DNA from: JBFWUW01 sp050247075
Lineage (GTDB): Bacteria; Planctomycetota; Planctomycetia; Pirellulales; JBFWUW01
Assembly: GCA_050247075.1 (NCBI GenBank)
Contig: JBFWUW010000060.1
Location: 1 to 44,973, forward strand
Direction: 5' to 3'
DNA length: 44,973 bases
Every line of letters begins with the position of its first letter. Within the stretch, counting starts at the first letter, position 1. Positions 1 through 7,883 of the stretch are shown here, in pieces. A program made the translations under genes and the position numbers. A model generated the notes under the pieces. The model was not told where the DNA came from and did no database searches. It worked only from the letters and a program-made list of their open reading frames with translations.

Positions 1-1
1 A

Positions 2-109
2 CGCATGAAGTCACCCGTCATCTTCGATGGCCGCAACATCTACGAGCCGCCGAAGATGAAAGCCTGCGGCTTCACGTACTACTCCATCGGCCGCGTACCG
101 GTGAAGTAG
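2..109 (+). CDS. UDP-glucose 6-dehydrogenase, C-terminal end (partial)
   Basis: Only the last 35 codons lie in the window; the gene starts upstream. The visible tail contains IFDGRNIYEP, then GFTYYSIGR, and ends at TAG 107-109. In the UDP-glucose/GDP-mannose dehydrogenase family the C-terminal UDP-binding domain ends with a DxRN-(I/L)Y-x(n)-GF-x-YxxIGR motif, which this matches closely. The enzyme oxidises UDP-glucose to UDP-glucuronate with NAD+ in the cytoplasm, supplying exopolysaccharide precursors. A palindromic repeat begins four bases after the stop codon. The call rests on a short tail, but the motif is characteristic. GDP-mannose dehydrogenase is less likely. Confidence 0.8.
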   Translation, partial: RMKSPVIFDGRNIYEPPKMKACGFTYYSIGRVPVK

Positions 110-112
110 AAG

Positions 113-243
113 TAGGGTGGGACAAGCGGAGACGGATGAACCATTTACGAACGGTTCATCCGCGATGTCCCACCATGACCTGGAATAGCGGTCCGCATTT
201 GGCAGGACATCGCGGGCATTCCGTTTCCGCTTGTCCCAACCCA
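113..243. repeat. Palindromic interspersed repeat, copy A
   Basis: The outer arms are TAGGGTGGGACAAGCGGA (113-130) and, inverted, TCCGCTTGTCCCAACCCA (226-243), matching at 16 of 18 positions. Nested inside are a GGATGAACC/GGTTCATCC hairpin and a GCGATGTCC/GGACATCGC pair. The element starts four bases after the UDP-glucose dehydrogenase stop codon. Related copies lie at 16943-17094 and, truncated, at 23471-23538. It has no coding capacity of its own. It resembles a REP/MITE-type element. Confidence 0.85.
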
Positions 244-288
244 CGGCTTTCCCATCTGGCGAAACCGTCTCTCCTCCCACGACGGACC

Positions 289-1746
289 ATGACTGATATC
301 CGCAACATTGCTCGATCTTCTACCCTGCTAACGCGAACCGTCGCGGCGGCGTTGTGGATGGGGCTGGCCGTTGCGGCTTGCGGTGCCGATCTGCATGTAG
401 ATCCCGCGGGCGGCGACGACGCCCGTGATGGCGTAGAGCACGCCGTGCAAACCATTAGCCGCGCGATCCAACTGGCGCAGCCGGGCGATACGATCCATTT
501 GCAGCCCGTCGTCTATCGCGACTGGGCGGCCTTCTTTGACAAGTCGGGCGAACCGGGCCGGCCGATCGTGCTGGACGGGCATGGCGCCACGCTGGATGGC
601 TGCGATCCGCTACAGCCACAAGACTGGACCGAGAGCGAGCCAGGCTTGTTCTTCAACGCTAATCTGATGCCGCTGACCGATGCCATCATCGACCGCTGGT
701 TCTTTGTCTTCGACGGGCAGCTCAATCGCATGGGCCGTTGCTCAAAAGGCCCCAGCTTGCCGCTGAAAATGCCCGCCGACTTGCAGCCGGGCGAGTGGAC
801 TTTCATCAAGGACGAGGAACGGACCCAGACAGCGCGGGCTGGCTACATCCTCGGCACGTTCTGGTTGAAGTTGGCACCCGCGATGGCTCTCGCCGACGCT
901 CGAGTGGAAGTCCCCGTGCGGATGGCGGGCGTGGCCATGCGCGGCAACTCCCAGCATCTGGCCGTCCGCAATCTGACGGCCACCCGGCCCTACAACGATG
1001 GCTACAATCTCTCGGACTGCCGCGACGTGGCGTTTGAGAACATCCGCGCCATCGACTGCGGCGACGATGGCATCAGCGCCCACGGCGAGTGCCTGTACAC
1101 CGTGGATGGCTTCACGTCGATCGGCAACGCCACCGGCATCTGCGATACAGGTAACAGCCAAACGTCGTATCGCGGCGTGTTCATTGACCGCTGTCTCGGG
1201 TTCGATCTGTTCTTTCTCGATACGGGCCGCTACGCGGTCAGCGATGCGCACATCCGCTCCGCGTCGGCCAAGCCGTTGTATCTGCTGGGGCGGGAAGCGC
1301 CGGCCGCCTCCTGTACGGTGACTCTCAACAACGTCTGGCTGGAAAGGGTCGGCGACGCGGCGGAAGTCCGCGTCTCACCCGGCTGCCGTCTGCAGGCCAG
1401 CCGGTCTACCTTCAGCCATCTCGATTGGCAGGCCACCGGGGGCGAGATCAACCTGGAACAGTGCGTGGTGGAAGGTAACATCCCGCTCGATCCGGCGCGG
1501 CCTCCCCGATTGCACTTGTGGCCAGACGCCCGTTGGCATGGCGACGGCAACCGCTATGCTTGGGATAGCATCCGCGTCGGCGACCGCGCTTTTGCCGCGA
1601 ACGATCTGGCGGCCTTTCGCGAGGCGACCAACTCCGACCGCGGCTCGCTCTGGCCGGCGGAAAACACCCCCCCCCATCCCGGCATCGGCGTCGACCGCCA
1701 GCGGTTGCCTTCCGCGGAAACGGCAGCGGAGCCAGCCAGGAAATGA
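289..1746 (+). CDS. Secreted right-handed beta-helix (pectate-lyase-fold) protein
   Basis: This 485-residue protein begins with a hydrophobic export signal (residues about 10-33, ending LAVAACGADL). VAAC could be a lipobox, so it is exported or lipid-anchored. Directly after it comes HVDPAGGDDARDG with TISRAIQLAQPGDTIHL, the typical opening of secreted parallel beta-helix proteins of the DUF1565/pectate-lyase-like group. The middle section is rich in short N- and D-containing turns (NLTATRPYNDGYN, DCGDDGISAHGE), as in beta-helix coils. I chose the ATG at 289 because an upstream in-frame ATG (136) would place a non-coding repeat inside the protein. The stop overlaps the next gene's start (ATGA), so translation is probably coupled. 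The fold suggests polysaccharide binding or cleavage outside the cytoplasm; no substrate can be read from the sequence. Confidence 0.75.
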   Translation: MTDIRNIARSSTLLTRTVAAALWMGLAVAACGADLHVDPAGGDDARDGVEHAVQTISRAIQLAQPGDTIHLQPVVYRDWAAFFDKSGEPGRPIVLDGHGATLDGCDPLQPQDWTESEPGLFFNANLMPLTDAIIDRWFFVFDGQLNRMGRCSKGPSLPLKMPADLQPGEWTFIKDEERTQTARAGYILGTFWLKLAPAMALADARVEVPVRMAGVAMRGNSQHLAVRNLTATRPYNDGYNLSDCRDVAFENIRAIDCGDDGISAHGECLYTVDGFTSIGNATGICDTGNSQTSYRGVFIDRCLGFDLFFLDTGRYAVSDAHIRSASAKPLYLLGREAPAASCTVTLNNVWLERVGDAAEVRVSPGCRLQASRSTFSHLDWQATGGEINLEQCVVEGNIPLDPARPPRLHLWPDARWHGDGNRYAWDSIRVGDRAFAANDLAAFREATNSDRGSLWPAENTPPHPGIGVDRQRLPSAETAAEPARK

Positions 1747-2972
1747 GCATGCTTTACGATCTCATTCGGCAACGCCCGCCAAGCCATTCGTTGCCGCAAG
1801 CCTTCTACGTCGAACCGGGCATCTTCGACCTCGACGTCGAGCGTATCTTTCGCCGCCATTGGCTGCTGGCTGGCCCGGAATGCCTGGTGCCGGGCGAGGG
1901 AGACTACTTCACTTATGGCCTGGCTAATGATTCGATCGTGATTGTGCGCGGCCCCGCCGGACGCATAAACGCCTTTCACAATGTCTGCCGCCATCGCGGG
2001 TCGCGGATCTGCCTGGAGGAGCAAGGCCACGCCCGCCGGTTGGTCTGCCCTTACCATCATTGGTCGTACGGCCTGGACGGGGCCTTGTGTTCCGCCAGGC
2101 AGTTGCCGGCCGAAATAGACCCGGCCACCTTGGGTCTGCATCCGGTGCATGTTCAAGTGGTCGAGGGTTTGATCTTTGTTTGCCTGGCCGATCGGCCGCC
2201 GAACTTTACGCACACGGCGGCCGATTTGAGCAAGTATCTTCAACCGCACGGGCTGGACCGCACCGCGGTTTGCCGGCGGACGGTGGAACGCATCCAGGCC
2301 AACTGGAAGGTTGTCGCCGAGAATTTTTGGGAATGTTACCATTGTGCTCCAACGCATCCGGAGTTCTGTTCCGTGATGTCTTATGCGCATGCGCAGAACA
2401 ACCCTCGGCTGGCGGAACAACGGCGGCGGTTTGAACGAGAATGGGCGGAGACTGCCCGTCAAAAAGGCCGCCAAGTGGGGCGAGTGGAGCTTTCCGCCCG
2501 CGGGCTGCATCAAGGGGGCCGAGTGGCCATTCAGCCGGGCTATGTCACGCAAAGCCAAGACGGCCAACCACTCGCGCCGCTGCTGGGCGACTACACGGAA
2601 TACGATGGCGGCATCACCAGCTTTATGCATCTTCCGTTAATATGGTATGTCGTCAGCAACGACCACGCGATGCTGACACGGTTTACGCCGATCTCACCTT
2701 TAGAGACCGAACTGGAACTGACCTGGCTTGTCCATGCCGATGCCGTGGCGGGCCGAGACTACGATGCCGACAAGGTTTGCTGGCTGTGGCAAACGACCGC
2801 CGTCCAAGACAAGACAATCTGCGAGAACAATCAACGGGGCATCTTGTCGAGCCGTTATCGGCCCGGCCCCTACACGGCCAACGAGCAAGCGGCCGACGCC
2901 TTCGTAACCTGGTATCTGAAGGAAATAGCGTTGTCTGGCGATGCCCTCCTTCACCGCGAGAGGGAAGTTTAG
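1743..2972 (+). CDS. Rieske [2Fe-2S] oxygenase alpha subunit, glycine-betaine-monooxygenase-like
   Basis: This 409-residue cytoplasmic oxygenase has the Rieske cluster ligands C82-x-H84 and C102-x2-H105. The mononuclear iron site is in ENFWECYHCAPTHPEF (H200, H205), with the third ligand expected in the C-terminal VQDKTICENNQ segment. The N-terminus (HSLPQAFYVEPGIFDLDVERIF) and the ENFWECYHC motif resemble the GbcA/choline- and stachydrine-type Rieske monooxygenases, which remove N-methyl groups from quaternary amines, more than the classical aromatic-ring dioxygenases. No ferredoxin or reductase partner is encoded nearby, so electrons must come from elsewhere. The start codon overlaps the stop of the upstream beta-helix gene by four bases. 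The substrate is unknown; the polysaccharide-type neighbours allow an O- or N-demethylation role, which is inference. Confidence 0.85.
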   Translation: MSMLYDLIRQRPPSHSLPQAFYVEPGIFDLDVERIFRRHWLLAGPECLVPGEGDYFTYGLANDSIVIVRGPAGRINAFHNVCRHRGSRICLEEQGHARRLVCPYHHWSYGLDGALCSARQLPAEIDPATLGLHPVHVQVVEGLIFVCLADRPPNFTHTAADLSKYLQPHGLDRTAVCRRTVERIQANWKVVAENFWECYHCAPTHPEFCSVMSYAHAQNNPRLAEQRRRFEREWAETARQKGRQVGRVELSARGLHQGGRVAIQPGYVTQSQDGQPLAPLLGDYTEYDGGITSFMHLPLIWYVVSNDHAMLTRFTPISPLETELELTWLVHADAVAGRDYDADKVCWLWQTTAVQDKTICENNQRGILSSRYRPGPYTANEQAADAFVTWYLKEIALSGDALLHREREV

Positions 2973-3034
2973 TCCAAGCGGGGGCCGTCTCAATCCATCC
3001 GCCAGGCATCTCAAGCACCAATCACATCGGCAAC

Positions 3035-3039
3035 AGGAG
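3035..3039 (+). promoter_or_regulatory. Ribosome binding site that decides a GTG start
   Basis: AGGAG lies 8 nt before GTG 3048. It supports GTG as the true start of the next gene, where a good secretion signal begins at once. Confidence 0.7.
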
Positions 3040-3047
3040 CCTCTATC

Positions 3048-4550
3048 GTGACTTCATCGCTTCAACTATCGCCCTTGGCGATTGCCGCCTGCGTTCTCTT
3101 ACCAGCCACTTTGGCCGCCGCAGAACTCCAAACGCCACAGGAAATTGGTTCGCGCCGCGAGTTGTTTGTCGATCGCTGGTTGATCGAGTCGCTGACGGGT
3201 GCCCGCCTGCACATGCACGAGCCGCGCGATGAGGGACCGGTGCTGAAGTTCGATCAACCGTGGGAAGGCCCGCAAAGCGGCTACACCACTATCTTGCACG
3301 ATGGCGACCGCTATCTGGCGTATTACCGGGGCATTTCGGAACCTGGCCTGGATGGCAGCGATCACGAACGGGCCTGCCTGGCGGAGTCTGTTGACGGACG
3401 CGAGTGGACCAAGCCGCAATTGGGGCTGTTCGAGTTCGCCGGCAATTCGTCCAACAATATTGTGCTGGCGAATGCCGCGCCCGCCACGCACAATTTTTGC
3501 CCCATGCTCGACACACGGCCGGGCATGCCGCCAGCGGAACGCTATAAAGCGGTCGGCGGGACGGGCGACAAGCTGTTCGCCTTTGTGTCGGCCGATGGCC
3601 GGCATTGGAAACGGTGGAAAGACGGGCCGATCTTGTCCACCCGCGATGTGCCGTTCAAGCATATCCATCTGTTCGATTCGCAGAATCTGGCCTTCTGGTC
3701 GGATTCGGAGCAAGTCTATGTCTGCTATTTTCGCGTGTGGGATGGCCTGCGGAAGATTGCCCGGTCGACCAGCCCTGACTTTACCAACTGGTCGCCGGCG
3801 GTGCTGATGGAGCAGATTCACAATGACGGCATCCACGGCCCGCGGCCCGCGCCGCCGGAGCATCTCTACACCAGCCAGACATCGCCCTACTTTCGCGCCA
3901 GCCACTTGTATATTTCGACCGCCGCGCGGTTCTTTGAGGGGCGGCAAGTACTGAACGAGCAGCAAGCCCGGGCGATTGGCGTCAATCCGGATTATTTTCA
4001 CGACACGTCCGACTCCGTGCTGATGTCTTCGCGCGGCGGCCACGTCTTTGACCGCACGTTTTTGGAGGGGTACATCAAGCCCGGCATTGGCCCGCGAAAC
4101 TGGGTCTCGCGGACGAACTACCCGGCGCTCAACGTGGTGCCAACCGGCCCGGCGGAAATGTCGTTGTACGTCAACCACGACTACGCGCAGCCGACGTCGC
4201 ATCTGCGGCGGTACAGTTTGCGGCTGGATGGCTTCGCGTCGATCCGCGCCGGGGCCGCGGGGGGCGAGTTTTTATCTCGACCGCTGGTCTTCCGCGGCAG
4301 CGCGTTACAGATCAACTTTGCCACCTCCGCCGGCGGCGGCATCCGCTGGGAACTGCAAGAACCCGACGGCACCCCCATCTCCGGCTTTACCCTGTCCGAA
4401 TGCCAAGAACAGATCGGCAACGAAATCGCCCGCACCGTTGCCTGGCAAGCAGGCTCCGACGTTTCCACCCTGGCCGGCCGCCCGCTGCGCGTGCGGGCCG
4501 TGCTAAAAGATGCCGATTTGTTTGCCATGCAGTTTGTGGAAGAGGAATAA
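3048..4550 (+). CDS. Secreted protein with beta-propeller glycosidase-like fold
   Basis: The 500-residue protein opens with a signal peptide (hydrophobic about residues 9-24, cleavage near AAA-EL). RELFVDRWLIES and W-x-G-P-x-SGYTTILHDGDRYLAYYRG follow. Repeated segments of the type DGREWTKPQLGLFEF, SADGRHWKRWKDGPILS and SPDFTNWSPAVLM look like successive propeller blades, as in the GH32/GH43/GH117-like five-bladed families often found in planctomycetes. It may therefore cleave or bind glycans outside the cytoplasm. Catalytic acids cannot be assigned by eye. The start is GTG with a well-placed AGGAG. It lies 75 bp after the Rieske gene on the same strand and is probably co-transcribed with it. 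The C-terminal part (about 400-500) looks like an added beta-sandwich. Confidence 0.65.
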   Translation: MTSSLQLSPLAIAACVLLPATLAAAELQTPQEIGSRRELFVDRWLIESLTGARLHMHEPRDEGPVLKFDQPWEGPQSGYTTILHDGDRYLAYYRGISEPGLDGSDHERACLAESVDGREWTKPQLGLFEFAGNSSNNIVLANAAPATHNFCPMLDTRPGMPPAERYKAVGGTGDKLFAFVSADGRHWKRWKDGPILSTRDVPFKHIHLFDSQNLAFWSDSEQVYVCYFRVWDGLRKIARSTSPDFTNWSPAVLMEQIHNDGIHGPRPAPPEHLYTSQTSPYFRASHLYISTAARFFEGRQVLNEQQARAIGVNPDYFHDTSDSVLMSSRGGHVFDRTFLEGYIKPGIGPRNWVSRTNYPALNVVPTGPAEMSLYVNHDYAQPTSHLRRYSLRLDGFASIRAGAAGGEFLSRPLVFRGSALQINFATSAGGGIRWELQEPDGTPISGFTLSECQEQIGNEIARTVAWQAGSDVSTLAGRPLRVRAVLKDADLFAMQFVEEE

Positions 4551-4568
4551 CGCGGGCGATGCTTTTAT

Positions 4569-4592
4569 GTAGGAGCCGTCTCCCGACGGCGA
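4569..4592 (+). repeat. Short interspersed repeat (GGAGCCGTCTCCCGACGGC family), copy 1
   Basis: A 24-bp unit with core GGAGCCGTCTCCCGACGGC. Copies recur inverted at 23853-23874 and direct at 42334-42357. All three are intergenic. Confidence 0.75.
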
Positions 4593-4650
4593 CAATCCGT
4601 GTTCCATTGGCAGGCACCGATGCGATAGCCGAGCGGAGCCTGTTTCAAGT

Positions 4651-4682
4651 AACCCGCACAATTTGACGGAGTGGTGCGGGTA
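4651..4682. repeat. Palindromic repeat with ACCCGCAC arms, copy 1
   Basis: The arms ACCCGCAC (4652-4659) and GTGCGGGT (4674-4681) flank a centre containing TTTGACGGAGTG. A close copy is at 4856-4889 and a decayed one at 4938-4979. It can form a hairpin. Confidence 0.7.
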
Positions 4683-4685
4683 AAC

Positions 4686-4717
4686 GTAGCCGCGAAGCTC
4701 CTGCTTTGCCGGCTTGA
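4686..4717 (+). repeat. Single arm of the GTAGCCGC...GGCTTGA repeat
   Basis: This 32-bp segment begins GTAGCCGC and ends GCCGGCTTGA. It matches the layout of the arms of the inverted repeat at 27547-27669, but with several changes and without the second arm. Confidence 0.55.
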
Positions 4718-4792
4718 TGCGCGGGTGGATACTGTTTCTTGCGCGGGGTTGATCGGCATGGATCGTCGATGGCGGTGCTGCCCTCACCCCAT

Positions 4793-4820
4793 CCCCTCTC
4801 CCGGAGTACCGGGAGAGGGG
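4793..4820. repeat. Perfect 12-bp hairpin (CCCCTCTCCCGG arms)
   Basis: CCCCTCTCCCGG (4793-4804) and CCGGGAGAGGGG (4809-4820) pair perfectly around an AGTA loop. There is no T-run after it, so it is not a classical intrinsic terminator. A similar, poorer stretch lies near 14844-14875. Confidence 0.75.
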
Positions 4821-4855
4821 GGCGGATGTTGGGATTGGAAGCTACTTGTTCCACG

Positions 4856-4889
4856 TAACTCGCACCATTTCACGGAGTGGTGCGGGTTA
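4856..4889. repeat. Palindromic repeat with ACCCGCAC-type arms, copy 2
   Basis: AACTCGCACCA pairs with TGGTGCGGGTT (one mismatch) around TTTCACGGAG. It is the second copy of the unit at 4651-4682. Confidence 0.7.
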
Positions 4890-4937
4890 GAAATGCACGC
4901 TTTTCCAGGAAAGCACGGGGCTTTTCGTTCGCGCTGC

Positions 4938-4979
4938 CGAGTAACCTGTTCCAACAACGGGGGTGTGGTGCAGGTTGCG
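4938..4979. repeat. Decayed third copy of the ACCCGCAC palindrome
   Basis: GTAACCTG and GTGGTGCAGGTT keep the outer and right-arm pattern of the two preceding copies, with a longer, altered centre. Confidence 0.4.
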
Positions 4980-5280
4980 ATTTTGGCCTGTTGCCACAGG
5001 CCCGGCGCGCATTATCAGCGCCCCGCATGACGACCGCGTTTCAAAAATATGGACAGGCCCCGTGGCACGTACCGGTCGGCGGAGGGATCGGCGAGGAACG
5101 TCCTCGCTCCCAAGTTGGCCAACCAGCCGGCAACGGTAGCCGTAATAAGTGACCCGCCCGATCGGCCGTCCGCCACGGCCATGCTGTTCGAGCACGCGGC
5201 GAACGACGATACCTGGGCGGTTTAGGGGCTTCGCGCCCGCTAGTCGTGCAAAAGCCACGTCGGCGCGCAAAGCCAGACGT

Positions 5281-5346
5281 TGTTGATTGTACGATATATG
5301 TACTGTTTGTAAACCGTTAAAATAGTTATTTATAAATATATTGTGT
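5281..5346. other. AT-rich patch in GC-rich DNA
   Basis: About 66 bp dominated by A and T (for example ATAGTTATTTATAAATATAT), in sharp contrast to its surroundings. It could be a promoter or a remnant of foreign DNA. Nothing coding is visible. Confidence 0.6.
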
Positions 5347-5512
5347 ACGCCTGCTCAAGGGCCGGCCGGTAGGCGAAAGTGGGCTTGCCCGTCGCCTACG
5401 TGCCCTGCAGAGCCCTCGTCGAACCCATCAATCGCCGCGTATGAAACCCTGCCGAGCGAATAGCACCGGCTCCACGGCGACCTAGGTCTCCGCCCTGGTG
5501 AAGGTCACGTGG

Positions 5513-5602
5513 CAGATTTCGTAACATGACTTTCAGCAATACGTTACGTTCGAGGCCCAGCCGCCACGGCCACACGCTCAATTTCTGGATGTCCCCGGTT
5601 GC
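5513..5602 (+). repeat. 90-bp repeat, copy 1
   Basis: It starts CAGATTTCGTAACATG and ends CCCCGGTTGC. By eye it matches 7884-7973 at about 83 of 90 positions in direct orientation, and a diverged inverted copy is at 7413-7489. The DUF2332 and DinB-like genes lie between copies 1 and 2. Confidence 0.85.
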
Positions 5603-5756
5603 ACAGATGTCCCCGGTTGCCCACCCGTTTGCCCAGTCGGAAGAAATGAACGTGACACGTTGATTGTTCAATCGAGATTGACGATTCACGAGTCCGCCTC
5701 CTATTTTCAGTTGACCATGACATGTCGACTGTTAAGTCGATTGGCAATCAATGCCT

Positions 5757-5760
5757 AAGG
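5757..5760 (+). promoter_or_regulatory. Ribosome binding site favouring ATG 5769
   Basis: AAGG (in TAAGGTG) lies 8 nt before ATG 5769. The earlier in-frame ATG at 5751 has no comparable site. Confidence 0.5.
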
Positions 5761-5768
5761 TGATTCGA

Positions 5769-6794
5769 ATGGCTATGACCGGGAACGATCACGTCAAGAC
5801 GCAGTACAAAAGGTTCGCCGAGAATGAGTGCAAGGGGTACTCGGACCTCTACTTCCGATTGGCGAATGACGTGGCCCGCGATAACGAACTCGTCGAATTC
5901 ATTTCGCAGAGGCCAGTCACGCAGCCGAATCTGTTCTTCGCGTCGATTCAATTCCTGACGGGTCCGGAACGAATGCCTGTTTCCGCTGCGGAACTGAGCG
6001 TCGTCGTGCGGGATCGGAACGCGGAGATTGCGGCCTTGATGCAGTCGCGCCGCACCCAAACCAACGAGGTCGGCCGCTGTGCCGCGATCCTGCCGGCGTT
6101 GCCTTCTAGCCGTTTGGCATTGCTCGAAGTTGGCGCGAGTGCCGGGCTGTGCCTGTTGCTGGACGAGTTCTTCTACGACTATGGGAGCCAGCACGTGGGC
6201 GACCCGTCGTCACCTGTCAAGTTGCGTTGTGCCGCAAACAGTCCGGTGCCCAGGCTGGTTGCGATGCCGGAAGTTGTTTGGCGCGGCGGACTGGATCTCT
6301 CTCCCGTCGATCTCTATTCGGACGACGACGTACGCTGGCTGTTGTCGTGCGTCTGGGCAGATCATGCAGAACGCCGTCAGCGGCTGGCCGCGGCCATCGA
6401 GATGGCGCAGGCGCGCGGTGTCTCGGTCCGCCGCGGCGATCTCGTTTCCGATCTTCCCGCGCTGCTCGCCGAAGTGCCGCACGATGCGAAACTCGTTGTC
6501 TTCCATTCCGCTGTGCTGGCCTACGTGAGCGTCGAGCAGCGAGTTGCCTTTGCCAACACGCTCGCCGCGGCATCGCGACATCGCAAGATCGTTTGGATCT
6601 CGAACGAATCACCGACGGTCGTTCCTGAAATCACGGCACTTGCATTGCCACTCGCGCCACGGCGGTTTCTTCTGGGCCGGACCACGTTCACCCGCGGCCA
6701 ACGGCGGGACGAAATGCTCGCCATAGCGCACCCGCATGGAGCCTCGCTAGAATGGCTAAGTTCCGCCGGGCTGCTCGACCACAGCCCGGATTAG
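5769..6794 (+). CDS. DUF2332 family protein
   Basis: The 341-residue protein (347 from the alternative ATG 5751) has the full DUF2332 signature. It starts with QYKRFAENECKGYSDLYFRLANDVARD. PNLFFASIQFL comes next, then LALLEVGASAGLCLLLDEFFYDYG, and late in the protein LVVFHSAVLAYVS and RKIVWISNESP. The LLEVGASAGL segment resembles the glycine-rich loop of Rossmann-fold methyltransferases, but the family's function is not established. No signal peptide or membrane segment is seen, so it is cytoplasmic. I prefer ATG 5769 because of the AAGG before it. It lies 9 bp upstream of a DinB-like gene whose ribosome binding site overlaps this gene's stop, so the two form an operon. The pair sits between copies of a 90-bp repeat and may be an inserted cassette. 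Confidence 0.85.
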   Translation: MAMTGNDHVKTQYKRFAENECKGYSDLYFRLANDVARDNELVEFISQRPVTQPNLFFASIQFLTGPERMPVSAAELSVVVRDRNAEIAALMQSRRTQTNEVGRCAAILPALPSSRLALLEVGASAGLCLLLDEFFYDYGSQHVGDPSSPVKLRCAANSPVPRLVAMPEVVWRGGLDLSPVDLYSDDDVRWLLSCVWADHAERRQRLAAAIEMAQARGVSVRRGDLVSDLPALLAEVPHDAKLVVFHSAVLAYVSVEQRVAFANTLAAASRHRKIVWISNESPTVVPEITALALPLAPRRFLLGRTTFTRGQRRDEMLAIAHPHGASLEWLSSAGLLDHSPD

Positions 6795-6803
6795 AGGTGT
6801 TTC

Positions 6804-7367
6804 ATGACCGACAACCTCCGCACTTCATTCGAGGAGTTACCAGTGAGTGACATCACCAACGATCAACTGACCGGGCTTGTCCTGAAGGGCGCTTGCGATG
6901 TGCTGGACCAGTGCCTGGTGAAAATCGATCACTGCGTTGGCCAACTGTCCGACGAACAGGTGTGGTGGCGTCCGCGCGAGGAAATGAACTCCATCGGGAA
7001 TCTGCTGCTGCATCTGATGGGCAACGTTCGGCAGTGGATTATCGCGGGTCTAGGCACAGCCGAAGATGTCCGCAACCGGCCGGCGGAGTTTTCGCAACGT
7101 GGCCCGATTCCGAAGGAAGAGTTGCTCGCACAAATGAGACAAACCGTTACCGACGCGAAGTCCGTACTTGCGCAGCGTACCGCAGCGGAGATGCTCGCCG
7201 TGCGTCGTGTTCAGGGATGGGATGTCACCGGCTGGGATGCGATGTTCGATTGCGTCCCCCATTTCAAAGGCCACACGCAAGAGATCATCCACCTCACGCG
7301 ATTGCAGCTCGGCGACGCTTACAAGTTTCATTGGCAACCACAGAATCCGGAGCAAGGTGCGAAATGA
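6804..7367 (+). CDS. DinB-like (DUF1572-type) four-helix protein
   Basis: This 187-residue, all-helical soluble protein has the DinB/YfiT metal-binding layout. One His is in NSIGNLLLHLMGNVRQWI, and HFKGHTQEIIHLTRLQLGD comes near the C-terminus; together these give the expected three-His site. QLSDEQVWWRPREEMNSIGNL matches the conserved 'W-x-P' region of DUF1572 proteins. DinB-superfamily members include thiol transferases (bacillithiol, mycothiol), but the activity of this branch is unknown. AGAGGTG sits just before ATG 6804 and overlaps the upstream stop. GTG 6843 is an alternative start that would remove 13 residues. It is in an operon with the DUF2332 gene. Confidence 0.8.
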   Translation: MTDNLRTSFEELPVSDITNDQLTGLVLKGACDVLDQCLVKIDHCVGQLSDEQVWWRPREEMNSIGNLLLHLMGNVRQWIIAGLGTAEDVRNRPAEFSQRGPIPKEELLAQMRQTVTDAKSVLAQRTAAEMLAVRRVQGWDVTGWDAMFDCVPHFKGHTQEIIHLTRLQLGDAYKFHWQPQNPEQGAK

Positions 7368-7412
7368 ACTTGTCAGACAGGAATACAGCACACTCGGCAT
7401 TCGGGAGCGGTT

Positions 7413-7489
7413 GGGGACATCCATAGTTGGATTCTTTGACGATTGCTACTGGGTCTCGCATGTAACATATTGCTGACAAGCCGTTTACG
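7413..7489 (-). repeat. 90-bp repeat, copy 2 (inverted and diverged)
   Basis: On the minus strand this matches copies 1 and 3. Shared blocks on the plus strand are GGGGACATCCA, then CTGGGTCTCGCATGTAAC (CTGGGCCTCGAACGTAAC in the complement of copy 1), then TATTGCTGA. Divergence is roughly a quarter of positions by eye. With copy 3 it forms inverted repeats around a decayed gene. Confidence 0.65.
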
Positions 7490-7869
7490 TTCAGGCCCAG
7501 GCCGAGCGGGTTTTCTTGATCGCCCAGGCCACGGCCTAGAAGGACCAGCAGTCCGACCTTGTGCGGGGGGATGCCGACGCTAGCGAGGCGGATGATTACC
7601 AGGGGCCCATCGCCAATGCCCGGCTCGATTTTGTCACGGCCCTGGCCGATGCCTACCTCGACTGGCAACTGGCCATCGCCCAGGCGGATAAGGATTTTAC
7701 GCTGGCCCCGGTGCAGAATTTGGCCGACTACCTGGAGGACGCCGCCGCCAGCGATGCCGATTATTGGGCCGACGGGGTGTGCCTCAGGGACACCCACCAA
7801 GGCCCGTTTGTAGACTTGGGCCAAGCGAGCAGCCGCCCCGCGCTCGGACAGCCTGGGCTTCCGTGGTGA
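7477..7869 (+). pseudogene. Remnant of an alanine-rich helical protein
   Basis: The frame reads QAVYVQAQAERVFLIAQATA, then a TAG stop at 7537-7539. It continues without a start codon of its own through ANARLDFVTALADAYLDWQL and LADYLEDAAASDADYWADGV to a TGA at 7867-7869. The A/D/Y-rich heptad-like pattern is typical of long coiled-coil or linker segments of giant proteins, and similar alanine-rich stretches occur in large planctomycete RHS-type proteins. No start, no complete domain and an in-frame stop argue for a decayed fragment. It is bracketed by inverted copies of the 90-bp repeat (7413-7489 and 7884-7973). The parent protein cannot be named with confidence. Confidence 0.5.
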
Positions 7870-7883
7870 TGGAGGTCATGCAC

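Larger units (their letters stand above)
4551..5768. other. Repeat-rich intergenic region
   Basis: About 1.2 kb with no ORF that has a recognisable domain or a good start. It holds a mosaic of small palindromes (4569-4592, 4651-4682, 4686-4717, 4793-4820, 4856-4889, 4938-4979), an AT-rich patch (5281-5346), a short GTAGGCGA/TCGCCTAC inverted repeat around 5371-5402, and one copy of a 90-bp repeat (5513-5602). Short ORFs here are stop-limited chance reading frames. Confidence 0.7.

Noticed and set aside
136..288. Upstream in-frame ATG of the beta-helix gene
   Set aside because: It would translate the palindromic repeat; the ATG at 289 starts directly before the export signal.
4793..4820. Intrinsic terminator after the propeller gene
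   Set aside because: A perfect stem exists, but there is no T-run and it lies about 240 bp from the stop codon.
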